From the NCBI GenBank assembly GCA_963848035.1, contig CAWKCD010000003.1, positions 124,001 through 188,000 of the forward strand: DNA of 64,000 nucleotides, written 5' to 3'. This stretch comes from JAVVHH01 sp963848035. Lineage in GTDB: Bacteria; Pseudomonadota; Alphaproteobacteria; Acetobacterales; Acetobacteraceae. Positions 8,891-17,768 of this stretch are shown here, in pieces. How positions within the stretch are numbered: the stretch's first letter is position 1; each line of letters begins with the position of its first letter. The notes under the pieces were generated by a model. That model had not been told where the DNA came from and ran no database searches. It saw nothing but the letters and a program-made list of their open reading frames with translations. Position numbers and translations under genes: made by a program.

Positions 8891-9840
8891 TCACGAGCGA
8901 ATACACACTGCTGTCCAGCCTGGTGGACAATAGCGCCACGATCAGGAACCAGGTCGCCCAGATCCAGGAGCAGGTGGCGACCGGGCGGGTGTCGGACACG
9001 TATTCGGGCCTTGGCAACACGGCACGGACGTCGCTCGATCTCAATCCGCAAATCCAGCACTACGCGACGTGGCAATCCAACATCGACGCTGCCACCGGCC
9101 GTCTGGACGTGACGCAGACGGCGTTGACGTCGATCAACAGCATCGCATCGAGCTTCTTTGCGCAGGTGAACAGCGTCAATACGAAAAACCCGACGAGCGT
9201 TGCCTCGCTTGCGCAGAATGCCAAATCGGCGCTGCAGCAAGTGGCCGATCTGGTGAACAGCAAGTCGGGCGACACGTTCGTGTTCTCTGGCACGGACAGC
9301 GCGAATGCACCGTTGCCCAGCACCGATCCGACGGTTCTGAGCACGGCGCTGTTGGCCAGCGACACGGCGACGGCGCCGTTTTCCACGACACTGACGTCGA
9401 CGCCGCCGCAGATCGAGGTTGGGAACAATCAGTGGGTCAAGATCGGCCTGATCGCGAACGCCAACACCTTGGCCACCTCGGCGGCGCCGACGACCGGCTC
9501 CTATATACGCGATATCCTGAAGTCGCTGGCGAGCCTTGCTGGCCTCACCAGTGGCGCGACCGCCGATACGGCCGTCTCTGGCGCGCGAGACCTGTTGTCG
9601 AGCGGCATCTCGGCGCTGGCGACGGAGCAGGGAGCGCTTGGCAACGTCCAGAGCTCGCTGACGGCGCGAAAGACACAGCTTTCGTCGGTGGCGGCCGCAT
9701 TGACGACGCAGCTTGCATCGGTGGAGCAGGTCGATCCGGCGGCGGCGATCACGAAAGCGTCCGCGTTGCAGACGCAGCTTCAGGCGTCGTATCAGATCAT
9801 TGCGAAGTCGCAGAGCCTGTCGCTGGCCAGCTTCATCTAA
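8887..9840 (+). CDS. flgL: hook-filament junction protein FlgL (HAP3)
   Basis: 317 residues starting at GTG 8887, which overlaps the flgK stop by four bases (GTGA). I chose this start over an upstream ATG because of the coupling and the flagellin-like N-terminus (TSEYTLLSSLVDNSATIRNQVAQIQEQVATG). The C-terminus (ITKASALQTQLQASYQIIAKSQSLSLASFI) is also flagellin-like. FlgL is the second hook-filament junction protein. Confidence 0.9.
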   Translation: MITSEYTLLSSLVDNSATIRNQVAQIQEQVATGRVSDTYSGLGNTARTSLDLNPQIQHYATWQSNIDAATGRLDVTQTALTSINSIASSFFAQVNSVNTKNPTSVASLAQNAKSALQQVADLVNSKSGDTFVFSGTDSANAPLPSTDPTVLSTALLASDTATAPFSTTLTSTPPQIEVGNNQWVKIGLIANANTLATSAAPTTGSYIRDILKSLASLAGLTSGATADTAVSGARDLLSSGISALATEQGALGNVQSSLTARKTQLSSVAAALTTQLASVEQVDPAAAITKASALQTQLQASYQIIAKSQSLSLASFI

Positions 9841-9941
9841 ACCGATCGTCGCGCGCCGCTTGGCTCGGGCGGATCGCGCTAGCGGAATGATCGGCAACTG
9901 GTCTTTTTCGGCGGAACCGTCCCGGTTGGTCGGACGTCGCT

Positions 9942-11489
9942 CTACTCTGCGAGGTGCACGCCCTGCTCTTCAAGCAGGCGGCGCACCTGCAGCTTAGGGA
10001 CCTTGCCGTAGCCGGATTTGGGCAGTTCGGGCCAGAACACGATCTCCGCGGGCCGCTTGTAGCGGGCGAGGCGGCTGTCGAGATGGGCGATCAGCTCTGG
10101 CTTGCCGGCTTCGACGCCTGAGCGCAGAACGATCACGGCCACGCCGCTCTCTCCCCATTTGGGATGGGGCATGCCGACGACGCAAGCCTCGGCGACGGCG
10201 GGGTGGAGCAGGAGCGCTTCCTCGATCTCCCGCGGATAGACGTTGCTGCCGCCGGAGATGAACATGTCGCTGAAGCGGCCGGTGATCCAGAGAAAGCCTT
10301 GTTCATTCACGTGGCCGAGGTCGCCGGTATGGAACCAGCCTTGCCGGAAGGTCGAGGCGGTGGCTTCGGGATTGTTCCAGTAGCCGGCGAACACGGCGGG
10401 GCCGCGGACGCAGATCTCGCCGGTTTGGTCCGGCTCGAGGCGGTGGCCGTCGGGATCGAGGATCGCGATCTCCATGCCGGTGCGGGGCATCCCCGCGCTG
10501 CCGATCGGAAAGGCGGGATCGTCCGCTTCGGTGTGCAGACGGGGCGGGAGGACGGTGATGTTGCCGGTCACCTCGCCGAGGCCGAAATATTGGACCAGGA
10601 CCGGGCCGAGTTTCTGTAACGCGTGGACCTGGTCGGCCCGATACATTGGCGCGCCAGCGTAGATCACGTGGCGAAGCGAGCTGTGATCGTGGTCGTCGAC
10701 CGATGGATGCCGGGTGAGCATCGTCAGGATCGTGGGCACGGTGAACATGTTGGTGACGCGGTGGCGTTCGACGAGGCGCCAGGCTTCGGCCGGGTCGAAG
10801 CGGTCGCTTTCGAGGAGGATGCTCGGGGCGCCGACCGCGACCTGCGGCAGGGCGTGGACGCCGGCGCCGTGGGACAAGGGCGCGACGACGAGGCTGGCAT
10901 CCGCTTCGGTGGTGCCGGGCATGAGGTCGCAGAGATGGTTGGTGACGACGAAAGCCATCTGGCCGTGCGTCAGCGTGCCACCTTTGGGGCGACCGGTGGT
11001 GCCGGAGGTGTAGAACAGCCAGCACGGGTGATCGCGGTCCACGTCGACCGGATGCGGCAGCGGTGGGTGGGCGTAGAGACCTTGCCAACCGGCGGCGAGG
11101 TCCATCTCGAGCGCGGGTGGGTTGGCAGCGCGGGCGGCGTCCGCGTGGGCTTCGCAACCGGTATCGAAGAGGTGGGCGCTGGCTCCGGCGTTCTCGGCGA
11201 GGTAGGCGACTTCGGGGGGCGTTAGACGGAAGTTCGTCGGGACCCAGACGGCACCGATCAGCCAGCAGGCCCACATCGATTCGAAGTAGGAGCGGCTATT
11301 GCGGCCGTGGACGAGAATGCGGTCGCCGTGACGGATGCCGCCGGATCGAAGCCCGGCGGCGGCCGAGCGAGCATTCGCGGCGAGCTCGCGCCAGCTCGTC
11401 ACTCGGTCGCCGTGGATGAGGGCCGCCCGGTCTGGCAGCCGGGCGGCGGTTTGGAGGAGAAGGCTGGCGAGGTTAGCGGTGGGGATCAG
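9942..11489 (-). CDS. acyl-CoA synthetase (AMP-dependent ligase)
   Basis: About 515 residues of the ANL superfamily, which activates carboxylic acids to acyl-CoA through an acyl-adenylate. The P-loop is YTSGTTGRPKGG. The adenylation motif is GYWNNPEATASTFRQGWFHTGD. The hinge is TGRFSDMFISGG, and the catalytic lysine context near the C-terminus is PKSGYGKVPK. No ATG or GTG lies near the expected N-terminus (NLASLLLQTAARLPDRAAL). A CTG at 11489 overlaps the thiolase stop (CTGA), so I place the start there with reservation. The pair with the thiolase suggests fatty or side-chain acid degradation. The substrate cannot be read from the sequence. Confidence 0.85.
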   Translation of the reverse strand: MIPTANLASLLLQTAARLPDRAALIHGDRVTSWRELAANARSAAAGLRSGGIRHGDRILVHGRNSRSYFESMWACWLIGAVWVPTNFRLTPPEVAYLAENAGASAHLFDTGCEAHADAARAANPPALEMDLAAGWQGLYAHPPLPHPVDVDRDHPCWLFYTSGTTGRPKGGTLTHGQMAFVVTNHLCDLMPGTTEADASLVVAPLSHGAGVHALPQVAVGAPSILLESDRFDPAEAWRLVERHRVTNMFTVPTILTMLTRHPSVDDHDHSSLRHVIYAGAPMYRADQVHALQKLGPVLVQYFGLGEVTGNITVLPPRLHTEADDPAFPIGSAGMPRTGMEIAILDPDGHRLEPDQTGEICVRGPAVFAGYWNNPEATASTFRQGWFHTGDLGHVNEQGFLWITGRFSDMFISGGSNVYPREIEEALLLHPAVAEACVVGMPHPKWGESGVAVIVLRSGVEAGKPELIAHLDSRLARYKRPAEIVFWPELPKSGYGKVPKLQVRRLLEEQGVHLAE

Positions 11490-12652
11490 CGCAGCGGTTC
11501 CAGGATGCTGACATAGTTGGCGACGGCGGCGCCGCCCATGTTGAAGACGCCGGCGAGATCGGCGCGCTTGAGCTGCATGGCGCCGGCTTGGCCCGTGAGC
11601 TGCATCGCGGCGATCGCGTGCATGGAGACGCCGGTGGCGCCGACCGGGTGGCCCTTGGCCTTGAGGCCGCCGCTGCGATTGATCGGGAGCTTGCCGTCGG
11701 CAAGGCTGATGCCGTCGTGGATCACGCGAGCGCCTTGGCCCGGGGCGGCGAGGCCCATCGCTTCGTAGACGAGGAGTTCGGCGATGGTGAAGCAGTCGTG
11801 GACCTCGGCGAAGGAGAGGTCGGCGAGGCCGATCCCGGCCTGGTCGAGCGCTTGGGTCCAAGCGTGGGCTGCGCCATCGAAGCGGGTCGCGTCGCGCTTG
11901 GAGAGGGGCAGGTAGTCGTTGACGTGGACGGCGGCGCGGAAACCGACGGCCTTGTTCATGGTGCGGGCGGTCTCGGCATCGGTGATGACGAGGGCGGCGG
12001 CGCCGTCCGAGACGAGCGAGCAGTCGGTGCGCTTGAGCGGCGGTGCGACGTAGGGGTTCTTCTCGCTCACGTTGCGGCAGAAATCGTAGCCGAGATCCTT
12101 GCGGATCTGAGCATAGGGGTTGTCGACGCCGTTCTTGTGGTTCTTGGCGGCGATGGCGGCGAGCGCGTCGGACTGATCGCCGTATTGCTGGAAGTAGCGT
12201 TCGGCGATGCGGCCGAAGACGCCGGCGAAGCCCGCGGGGATTTCGCCCTCTTCCTTGCGGTAGCTTGCGCAGAGCAGGGTGTCGCCAATCTGCGGGCCGG
12301 GGGTGGCGGTCATCTTCTCGACGCCGAGCACGAGCGCGAAGCGGCCGCGGCCGGCGGCGAGGAAATCGCGGGCGCCGTGGATGGCGGCCGAGCCGGAGGC
12401 GCAAGCATTCTCGTAGCGGGTGGCTGGCTTGAAGCGCAGCGCGTCAACTGATTGCAGCGGCAGAGAGCTGGGGAAATCCTGCTTCGAAAATCCGTTGTTG
12501 AACATGCCGACGAAGACGCCGTCGATCTCGCTCGGCTGGATTCCGGCGTCCTCGATGGCGGCGCCGGCGACGCGGGCGAGCAGGCCCTCAACGTCTTCCT
12601 CGAGCTTGCCGAAGGGGGTGTGGGCCCAGCCCACGATGGCGGTGTCGGTCAT
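11486..12652 (-). CDS. thiolase / acetyl-CoA acetyltransferase, SCPx type
   Basis: 388 residues, starting at ATG 12652 after GGGAGGAA. The reactive cysteine lies in RYENACASGSAAIHGARD, and the C-terminal catalytic stretch is GGLKAKGHPVGATGVSM. The MTDTAIVGWAHTPFG start and YFQQYGDQSDALAAIAAKNH segment are typical of sterol-carrier/SCPx-type thiolases, not of classical PhaA. It probably performs thiolytic cleavage in degradation together with the following acyl-CoA synthetase, whose start overlaps its stop. Confidence 0.88.
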   Translation of the reverse strand: MTDTAIVGWAHTPFGKLEEDVEGLLARVAGAAIEDAGIQPSEIDGVFVGMFNNGFSKQDFPSSLPLQSVDALRFKPATRYENACASGSAAIHGARDFLAAGRGRFALVLGVEKMTATPGPQIGDTLLCASYRKEEGEIPAGFAGVFGRIAERYFQQYGDQSDALAAIAAKNHKNGVDNPYAQIRKDLGYDFCRNVSEKNPYVAPPLKRTDCSLVSDGAAALVITDAETARTMNKAVGFRAAVHVNDYLPLSKRDATRFDGAAHAWTQALDQAGIGLADLSFAEVHDCFTIAELLVYEAMGLAAPGQGARVIHDGISLADGKLPINRSGGLKAKGHPVGATGVSMHAIAAMQLTGQAGAMQLKRADLAGVFNMGGAAVANYVSILEPLR

Positions 12653-12674
12653 GGCGTTCCTCCCAGAACGGTAT

Positions 12675-13163
12675 TCAAATTCGTTGATGCAGCACGCAAA
12701 CGAGGGTGAAGAGGCGTCTGGCGGTCTCGTGATCGATTTCGGCTTTGTTGTCGAGCCGTTCGCGCAGCAGGTTGGCGCCCTCGTTGTGCAGACCGCGGCG
12801 ACCCATGTCGATGGCCTGGATGCGCTCGGCGCGGCCCTCTTCGACGGCGAGCATGTGGCTGTCGACCAGGAGCTGGTAGTCTTTGATGAGGCTTCGGAAG
12901 GGGCCGAGCGCGAGGACGATGGCGGTGAGCGGGTTGTCCTGCTGGTCGCGGACGTCGAAGACGAGGCGGCCTTCCTGGACGGAGAGATGCAGCACGTAGG
13001 GGCCGGGCGCCGCGATCCGGCTCTCGGTGTTCGCCAGGCCGAAATGGTTCTCGTGTTCGAGGTCCGCGACGGCTTGGGCACGGTCGGCCTCGAGAAGCGG
13101 CGATAGCCGGGTCAGCAACTCGCCGGCCAGGACGACCCGGGCAAGTCGCGCGTCGGCCGTCAC
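12675..13163 (-). CDS. UPF0262 family protein
   Basis: 162 residues from GTG 13163, which overlaps the upstream gene's stop (GTGA). The family signature is clear: LHLSVQEGRLVFDVRD, FRSLIKDY, IDMGRRGLHNEGANLL and the ending TARRLFTLVCVLHQR. UPF0262 is conserved in Alphaproteobacteria and its function is unknown. It is coupled to a DUF983 gene. A longer upstream extension in the same frame overlaps that gene and is not needed. Confidence 0.85.
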   Translation of the reverse strand: MTADARLARVVLAGELLTRLSPLLEADRAQAVADLEHENHFGLANTESRIAAPGPYVLHLSVQEGRLVFDVRDQQDNPLTAIVLALGPFRSLIKDYQLLVDSHMLAVEEGRAERIQAIDMGRRGLHNEGANLLRERLDNKAEIDHETARRLFTLVCVLHQRI

Positions 13164-13585
13164 TCGTCGTCCGCTTTGACCATGCCGAGCTTGAGCATGA
13201 GGCCCAGCGTTCCCCCTTTGATCGGGCGCAGGAGGAGCATCGAAAGAATGCCGCTGACGGGGAGCCATACCGCTGCGTGGACCCAGAGCGGCGGGTGCAT
13301 CGCGGTTTCCATCCAAAAGAGGAGTGGGATGACGATGTGTCCGACGGCGAAGATGGTGAAGTAGGGCGGCGCGTCGTCGGCGCGGTAGCGCCCCAGCGGC
13401 GCGCTGCACACGAGGCAGACGGGGACGACCTTGAGCCAGCCGGCGAAGACATGGGTCTGGCCGCAGGCGGGGCATCGACCCATCACGCCGCGGCCTATTG
13501 CGGTCAGGAGGGGCGGGATCGGCCAAGCCGAAACGGCGGGGCTGCGGTCTGGCTGCCAGCGGACCGGGGGAGTGGTATCGGGCAA
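13160..13585 (-). CDS. DUF983 family membrane protein
   Basis: 141 residues. Two CxxC pairs (CPAC in MGRCPACGQTHVF and CLVC in VPVCLVCSAPLGRY) suggest a small metal-binding knuckle. Two hydrophobic segments follow (about residues 75-92 and 100-120). This is the DUF983 architecture, known from Alphaproteobacteria and sometimes found near cytochrome oxidase genes; here it is next to UPF0262. Function unknown. Confidence 0.82.
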   Translation of the reverse strand: MPDTTPPVRWQPDRSPAVSAWPIPPLLTAIGRGVMGRCPACGQTHVFAGWLKVVPVCLVCSAPLGRYRADDAPPYFTIFAVGHIVIPLLFWMETAMHPPLWVHAAVWLPVSGILSMLLLRPIKGGTLGLMLKLGMVKADDE

Positions 13586-13696
13586 ATCGGGCGCCTTCCG
13601 TGTCCGGGGTTAGGTGAAGGTTGGGCCGGTCAAGTCCCAGTCAATACGCAGATGGCGTTACTCGGGTGCATGATCAACTCGCTGATGCAGGGTTGC

Positions 13697-14116
13697 TCAA
13701 GGGGCTGGTCGGGTTTGTCCGTGCATTGGGCGGAAGCCTTCGAGCGGAACGTTGCTGCCGGGCCCGGCGGTCGGGGTTCGCGGCATCACGGGGGCGGAGG
13801 CGGTCGGCATGGGCGTGACGCTCGGGTCCGACTGGGCGGAGGCGGGCGCGTCAGGCGCTGGGGCGGGCATCTGCTGCAGCGGGATCGCGCCGCTGTCGTC
13901 GCTCGGGGCCGCATTGGTAGCGGCGGGCGGCTCGGTCAGCGGCACCGGCGCCGGCAGAGGCTCGGCCAGCGGGGCTGGCATCGGTGGACGGTATGGCGCC
14001 GTGCGGTAGGTGACCGGCGGTGGGTACGACTGCAATTCGATGGGTGGTGGCGGAACGTAGGCCTCCTGGACGCATCCCGCGAGGAGAAGGCCAGCCCCTA
14101 AAACAACGACTCTCAT
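13697..14116 (-). CDS. proline-rich lipoprotein, unknown
   Basis: 139 residues with a lipoprotein signal (MRVVVLGAGLLLAGC, lipobox LAGC, lipid-bearing Cys15). The mature part is dominated by Pro, Ala, Ser and Thr with no recognisable domain. I infer an envelope lipoprotein with a disordered tail. It stands alone, divergent from prpD. Confidence 0.6.
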   Translation of the reverse strand: MRVVVLGAGLLLAGCVQEAYVPPPPIELQSYPPPVTYRTAPYRPPMPAPLAEPLPAPVPLTEPPAATNAAPSDDSGAIPLQQMPAPAPDAPASAQSDPSVTPMPTASAPVMPRTPTAGPGSNVPLEGFRPMHGQTRPAP

Positions 14117-14227
14117 GCCGGCGGCTCCCCCGATGGCGTCCAGCTATCCCCGAGCAGTGCTCCTTGCCGAGGCGGTAGCGCAACCTTATGAGCGCAGCAA
14201 GAAAGCGCCAACCCCGGGGAACTCGAC

Positions 14228-15733
14228 ATGGAACTGCACGACGTCACCGTTCATCCTTCCAAGGCAAAGCTCCCGCGTGAGGAGCAACTGGCCTGGAAGA
14301 TCACCGAGGTCGCCGCTGACGCGGTCGAGGTGCCGGCCGAGACCGTCGACATGATCATCAACCGGGTGATCGACAACGCGGCGGTGGCGATCGCCAGCGT
14401 CAACCGGCACCCCTGCGTGTCGGCGCGCGACATGGCGCTGGCGCATCCGCCGGGGCCGGGCCGCGCAGGGGCGGCGGTGTTCGGGTTGTCATCGATGCGG
14501 GTCAGCCCGGAATGGGCGGCTTGGGCGAACGGGACCGCCGTGCGCGAACTGGACATGCACGACACCTTCCTCGCCGCCGACTACAGCCATCCCGGCGACA
14601 ACATTCCGCCGATCCTTGCGGTGGCGCAGAGCGTCGGCAAGTCGGGGCACGAGCTGATCCGCGGCATCGCGACGGGCTACGAGATCCACATCGACCTGGT
14701 GCGCGCGATCTGCCTGCACGAGCACAAGATCGACCATATCGCGCATCTCTGCCCGGCTCAGGCGGCGGGGATCGGCACGATGCTCGGGTTGGACAAGGCG
14801 ACGATCTTTCAGGCCGTGCAGCAGGCGGTGCATGTGAGCTTCACGACGCGGCAGAGCCGCAAGGGCGAGATCAGTTCGTGGAAGGCGTATGCGCCGGCGC
14901 ACGCAGGCAAGCTGGCGATCGAGGCGGTCGACCGCGTGATGCGCGGCGAGGGTGCGCCGAGCCCGATCTATGAAGGCGAGGACAGCGTGATCGCGTGGAT
15001 GCTGGATGGGCCGCAGGCGCGCTATCAGGTGCCGCTGCCGGGTCGCGGGGAAGCGAAGCGGGCGATCATGGACAGCTACACGAAGGAGCATTCGGCGGAA
15101 TATCAGAGCCAGGCGCTGATCGACCTGGCGTTCAAGATGGGCAAGCAGGTCTCGAACTGGGACGACGTCGAGGACGTGCTGATCGAGACGAGCCACCATA
15201 CCCATTACGTGATCGGCACCGGCGCGAACGATCCGCAGAAGATGGACCCGAAGGCCAGCCGGGAGACGCTCGACCATTCGATCATGTACATCGTCGCGGT
15301 CGCGCTGCAGGATGGCGAGTGGCACCACGTGCGGTCATATGCGCCGGAGCGTGCGGCGCGGGCGGACACGGTGCGGCTGTGGCACAAGATCAGCACGATC
15401 GAGGATCCGAAGTGGACCGAGCGTTATCATGCACGGCGGCACGAGGATCTGGCGTTCGGCGGGCGGATCATCATCCGGATGAAGGACGGGCGGACGATCG
15501 CCGACGAGCTGGCGGTGGCGAACGCGCATCCGCTGGGTGCTACTCCTTGGAAGCGCGCGGACTACGTTGGGAAATTCCGCACGATGACGGACGGGCTGAT
15601 CACGGCGGCGGAGAGCAGCCGGTTCCTCGCGGCGTGCGAGCGGTTGCCGTCGCTGAAGGCGGGTGAGCTGTTCGAGCTGAACGTGACGATGCCGGAGGGA
15701 AGCGTCACGAAGGGCAAGCCGGGCCTGTTCTAG
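14228..15733 (+). CDS. prpD: MmgE/PrpD family, 2-methylcitrate dehydratase
   Basis: 501 residues, the full PrpD length. Conserved blocks include ELDMHDTFLAADYSHPGDN, ATGYEIHIDLVRA, FTTRQSRKGEISSWKAYAPA and SADY/EYQSQALIDLA-like segments. PrpD dehydrates 2-methylcitrate to 2-methyl-cis-aconitate in the methylcitrate cycle for propionyl-CoA. It is followed 28 bp later by prpC, which supports the function. The family also includes other dehydratases, but the neighbour makes PrpD most likely. No prpB or prpR is in this window. Confidence 0.9.
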   Translation: MELHDVTVHPSKAKLPREEQLAWKITEVAADAVEVPAETVDMIINRVIDNAAVAIASVNRHPCVSARDMALAHPPGPGRAGAAVFGLSSMRVSPEWAAWANGTAVRELDMHDTFLAADYSHPGDNIPPILAVAQSVGKSGHELIRGIATGYEIHIDLVRAICLHEHKIDHIAHLCPAQAAGIGTMLGLDKATIFQAVQQAVHVSFTTRQSRKGEISSWKAYAPAHAGKLAIEAVDRVMRGEGAPSPIYEGEDSVIAWMLDGPQARYQVPLPGRGEAKRAIMDSYTKEHSAEYQSQALIDLAFKMGKQVSNWDDVEDVLIETSHHTHYVIGTGANDPQKMDPKASRETLDHSIMYIVAVALQDGEWHHVRSYAPERAARADTVRLWHKISTIEDPKWTERYHARRHEDLAFGGRIIIRMKDGRTIADELAVANAHPLGATPWKRADYVGKFRTMTDGLITAAESSRFLAACERLPSLKAGELFELNVTMPEGSVTKGKPGLF

Positions 15734-15761
15734 GTCAGACGAAGCAATGGGAGGGAATGTC

Positions 15762-16910
15762 ATGTCGGAAACGCAAACCGCGCCTCGCGCGAAGAAGGGT
15801 GTGGCGCTCGCGGGCATCACCGCGGGCAACACGGCGCTCTGCACCGTGGGCCACACGGGCAACGACCTGCACTATCGGGGCTACGACATCCTCGACGTCG
15901 CGGAGCAGTGCGAGTTCGAGGAGATCGCGTTCCTGCTCGTGCACGGGGCTTTGCCCAACCGTGCGCAGCTTGCCGCATACAAGACGAAGCTGCGCGCCCT
16001 GCGCGGATTGCCGCAGGCGGTGCGCTCGGTGCTGGAGGCGTTGCCGGCGTCGACGCATCCGATGGACGTGATGCGGACGGGGATCTCGGCGCTGGGTTGC
16101 GCCTTGCCGGAGAAGGAGGACCACAACGTCGCCGGCGCGCGCGACATGGCGGATCGCATCATGGCGTGCGGCGGATCGATCCTGCTGTATTGGTATCACT
16201 GGTCGCACAACGGTCGGCGGATCGAGGTCGAAACCGACGACGACAGCATCGGCGGCCATTTCCTGCACCTGCTGCACGGCAAGGCGCCGTCGCCGGAATG
16301 GGAGCGGGCGATGCACACGAGCCTGATCCTGTATGCCGAGCACGAGTTCAATGCGAGCACGTTCGCCGCGCGCGTGGTGGCCGGCACGGGGGCCGACATC
16401 TATTCGGCGATCGTCGGCGGGATCGGCGCGCTACGAGGCCCGAAGCATGGCGGCGCGAACGAAGTCGCGCTCGAGATCCAGCAGCGCTATGCGAGCCCCG
16501 AGGATGCGGACGCCGACATTCGTGCGCGGGTGGCGAACAAGCAGGTGATCATCGGATTTGGTCATGCCGTCTACACGGTGGCCGATCCGCGCAACGTGGT
16601 GATCAAGCGCGTTGCGCAGCATCTTTCGGAGCAGAATGGCGACACGCTCGGCTTCCGCGTGGCCGATCGCATCGAGGCCGTGATGTGGGAGCTGAAGCGG
16701 ATGTTCGCGAATCTCGATTGGTTCAGCGCGGTCGCATATAGCCAGATGCGAATTCCGACGGCGATGTTCACGCCGATCTTCGTCATCGCGCGGACCAGCG
16801 GGTGGGCTGCGCACGTGATGGAGCAGCGGGTCGACAACAAACTGATCCGTCCGACGGCGAACTATGTCGGGCCCGGAAACCTGAAGTTCGTATCGATAGA
16901 AGAAAGATAA
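15762..16910 (+). CDS. prpC: 2-methylcitrate synthase
   Basis: 382 residues from ATG 15762, chosen because GGGAGGG lies eight bases upstream; an ATG at 15747 would add five residues. Citrate-synthase-family residues are visible: the substrate-binding and catalytic histidines in GPKHGGANE and GFGHAVYT, and the arginine-containing end NKLIRPTANYVGP. It condenses propionyl-CoA with oxaloacetate. The short type II-like length and adjacency to prpD favour PrpC over housekeeping citrate synthase. Confidence 0.92.
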   Translation: MSETQTAPRAKKGVALAGITAGNTALCTVGHTGNDLHYRGYDILDVAEQCEFEEIAFLLVHGALPNRAQLAAYKTKLRALRGLPQAVRSVLEALPASTHPMDVMRTGISALGCALPEKEDHNVAGARDMADRIMACGGSILLYWYHWSHNGRRIEVETDDDSIGGHFLHLLHGKAPSPEWERAMHTSLILYAEHEFNASTFAARVVAGTGADIYSAIVGGIGALRGPKHGGANEVALEIQQRYASPEDADADIRARVANKQVIIGFGHAVYTVADPRNVVIKRVAQHLSEQNGDTLGFRVADRIEAVMWELKRMFANLDWFSAVAYSQMRIPTAMFTPIFVIARTSGWAAHVMEQRVDNKLIRPTANYVGPGNLKFVSIEER

Positions 16911-17149
16911 ATTCGCATCGCCTTTGCGTGATTCATTGCTTGGGCTGCTAGTTTTGATTGACAGGGAGGCATCATACGCGTGAGAGCGGAATCAGGTGCG
17001 CACAACATCGATTCGTAAATCACCGTGCCCGCGAATCGGGGTGCCGCCGGGGGCGTAACGATGCCGGACAGGACAAACCGTTTGCTGAGCAGTTCCGGTC
17101 ACATGCGACCTCTTCTGGCACGCTTAAAAATCGCGAAGGAGGTTGATCG

Positions 17150-17656
17150 ATGACTGAGGAAACTCCAGTCAACATACGGGCGCAGGCCATGGCCATGCGC
17201 GCGTCCACGAAGTCTGCTGGCAATGGCGCAGCGGAGCCGAAGACGACGAAGCGCGGTGCCGCCAAGAGTTCGGCGTCCGCAGCCCCAGTCGCCGAGCCGA
17301 CGAAGCCTGCGCGCAAGACTGCAAAAGCTGCCGCAGCCAAGCCGGCCGAGACCAAGGTCGCGCCGAAAGCCGCTGCCAAGCCGAAGGCGACGGCTGCAGC
17401 GAAGCCCGTAGCGGCCAAGCGCGCACCTGCCGCGAAGGCTGCTGCACCGGCGAAGGCGACGAAGCCGACCAAGACTGCGGCGGCGCCCGCAGCGAAGTCG
17501 GCCGCACCGAAGGCTGCGACCAAGGCCGCTGCCGCAAAGCCGGCGGCTGCAAAGCCTGCTGCCAAGTCGGCGAAGGCAACTAAGGCTGCTGCTCCGGTCG
17601 CCAAGCCGGCCGCCAGCGGCCGTGGGCGCAAGCCTGCGACGGCGGCGGGCGCCTAA
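17150..17656 (+). CDS. histone H1-like Ala/Lys/Pro-rich protein
   Basis: 168 residues, almost entirely Ala, Lys, Pro and Thr in irregular KAA/AKPA repeats, ending RGRKPATAAGA. Such low-complexity basic proteins (histone-H1-like, AlgP-like) are thought to bind DNA. That role is family knowledge, not seen here. GAAGGAGGTT upstream of the ATG is a strong RBS, suggesting high expression. A 12-bp hairpin terminator follows. Repeat slippage may make its length variable between strains. Confidence 0.75.
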   Translation: MTEETPVNIRAQAMAMRASTKSAGNGAAEPKTTKRGAAKSSASAAPVAEPTKPARKTAKAAAAKPAETKVAPKAAAKPKATAAAKPVAAKRAPAAKAAAPAKATKPTKTAAAPAAKSAAPKAATKAAAAKPAAAKPAAKSAKATKAAAPVAKPAASGRGRKPATAAGA

Positions 17657-17664
17657 GGCAGCCT

Positions 17665-17702
17665 GCGATCATACCGAGCCGGATTCGGCGCGGTATGATC
17701 GC
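17665..17702. terminator. hairpin between convergent genes
   Basis: A perfect 12-bp inverted repeat, GCGATCATACCG ... CGGTATGATCGC, with a 14-nt loop. It lies nine bases after the H1-like stop and before the convergent kinase gene. There is no long T-run on either side, so it is a probable bidirectional terminator or mRNA end-stabiliser. Confidence 0.65.
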
Positions 17703-17768
17703 TGCTTTAGCCGGCCGAGCGTATCGCTGAACGACATCATGGCCGGGTTAGACCCGGCCATGAGCGTT

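Noticed and set aside
9942..12404. An 820-codon frame spanning acyl-CoA synthetase and thiolase
   Set aside because: Only the part after 11489 (minus direction) has protein character; the upstream half is an arginine-rich shadow of the thiolase gene in another frame.
16911..17149. Regulatory RNA or promoter between prpC and the H1-like gene
   Set aside because: A TTGACA is present but no matching -10 element or conserved structure is visible.
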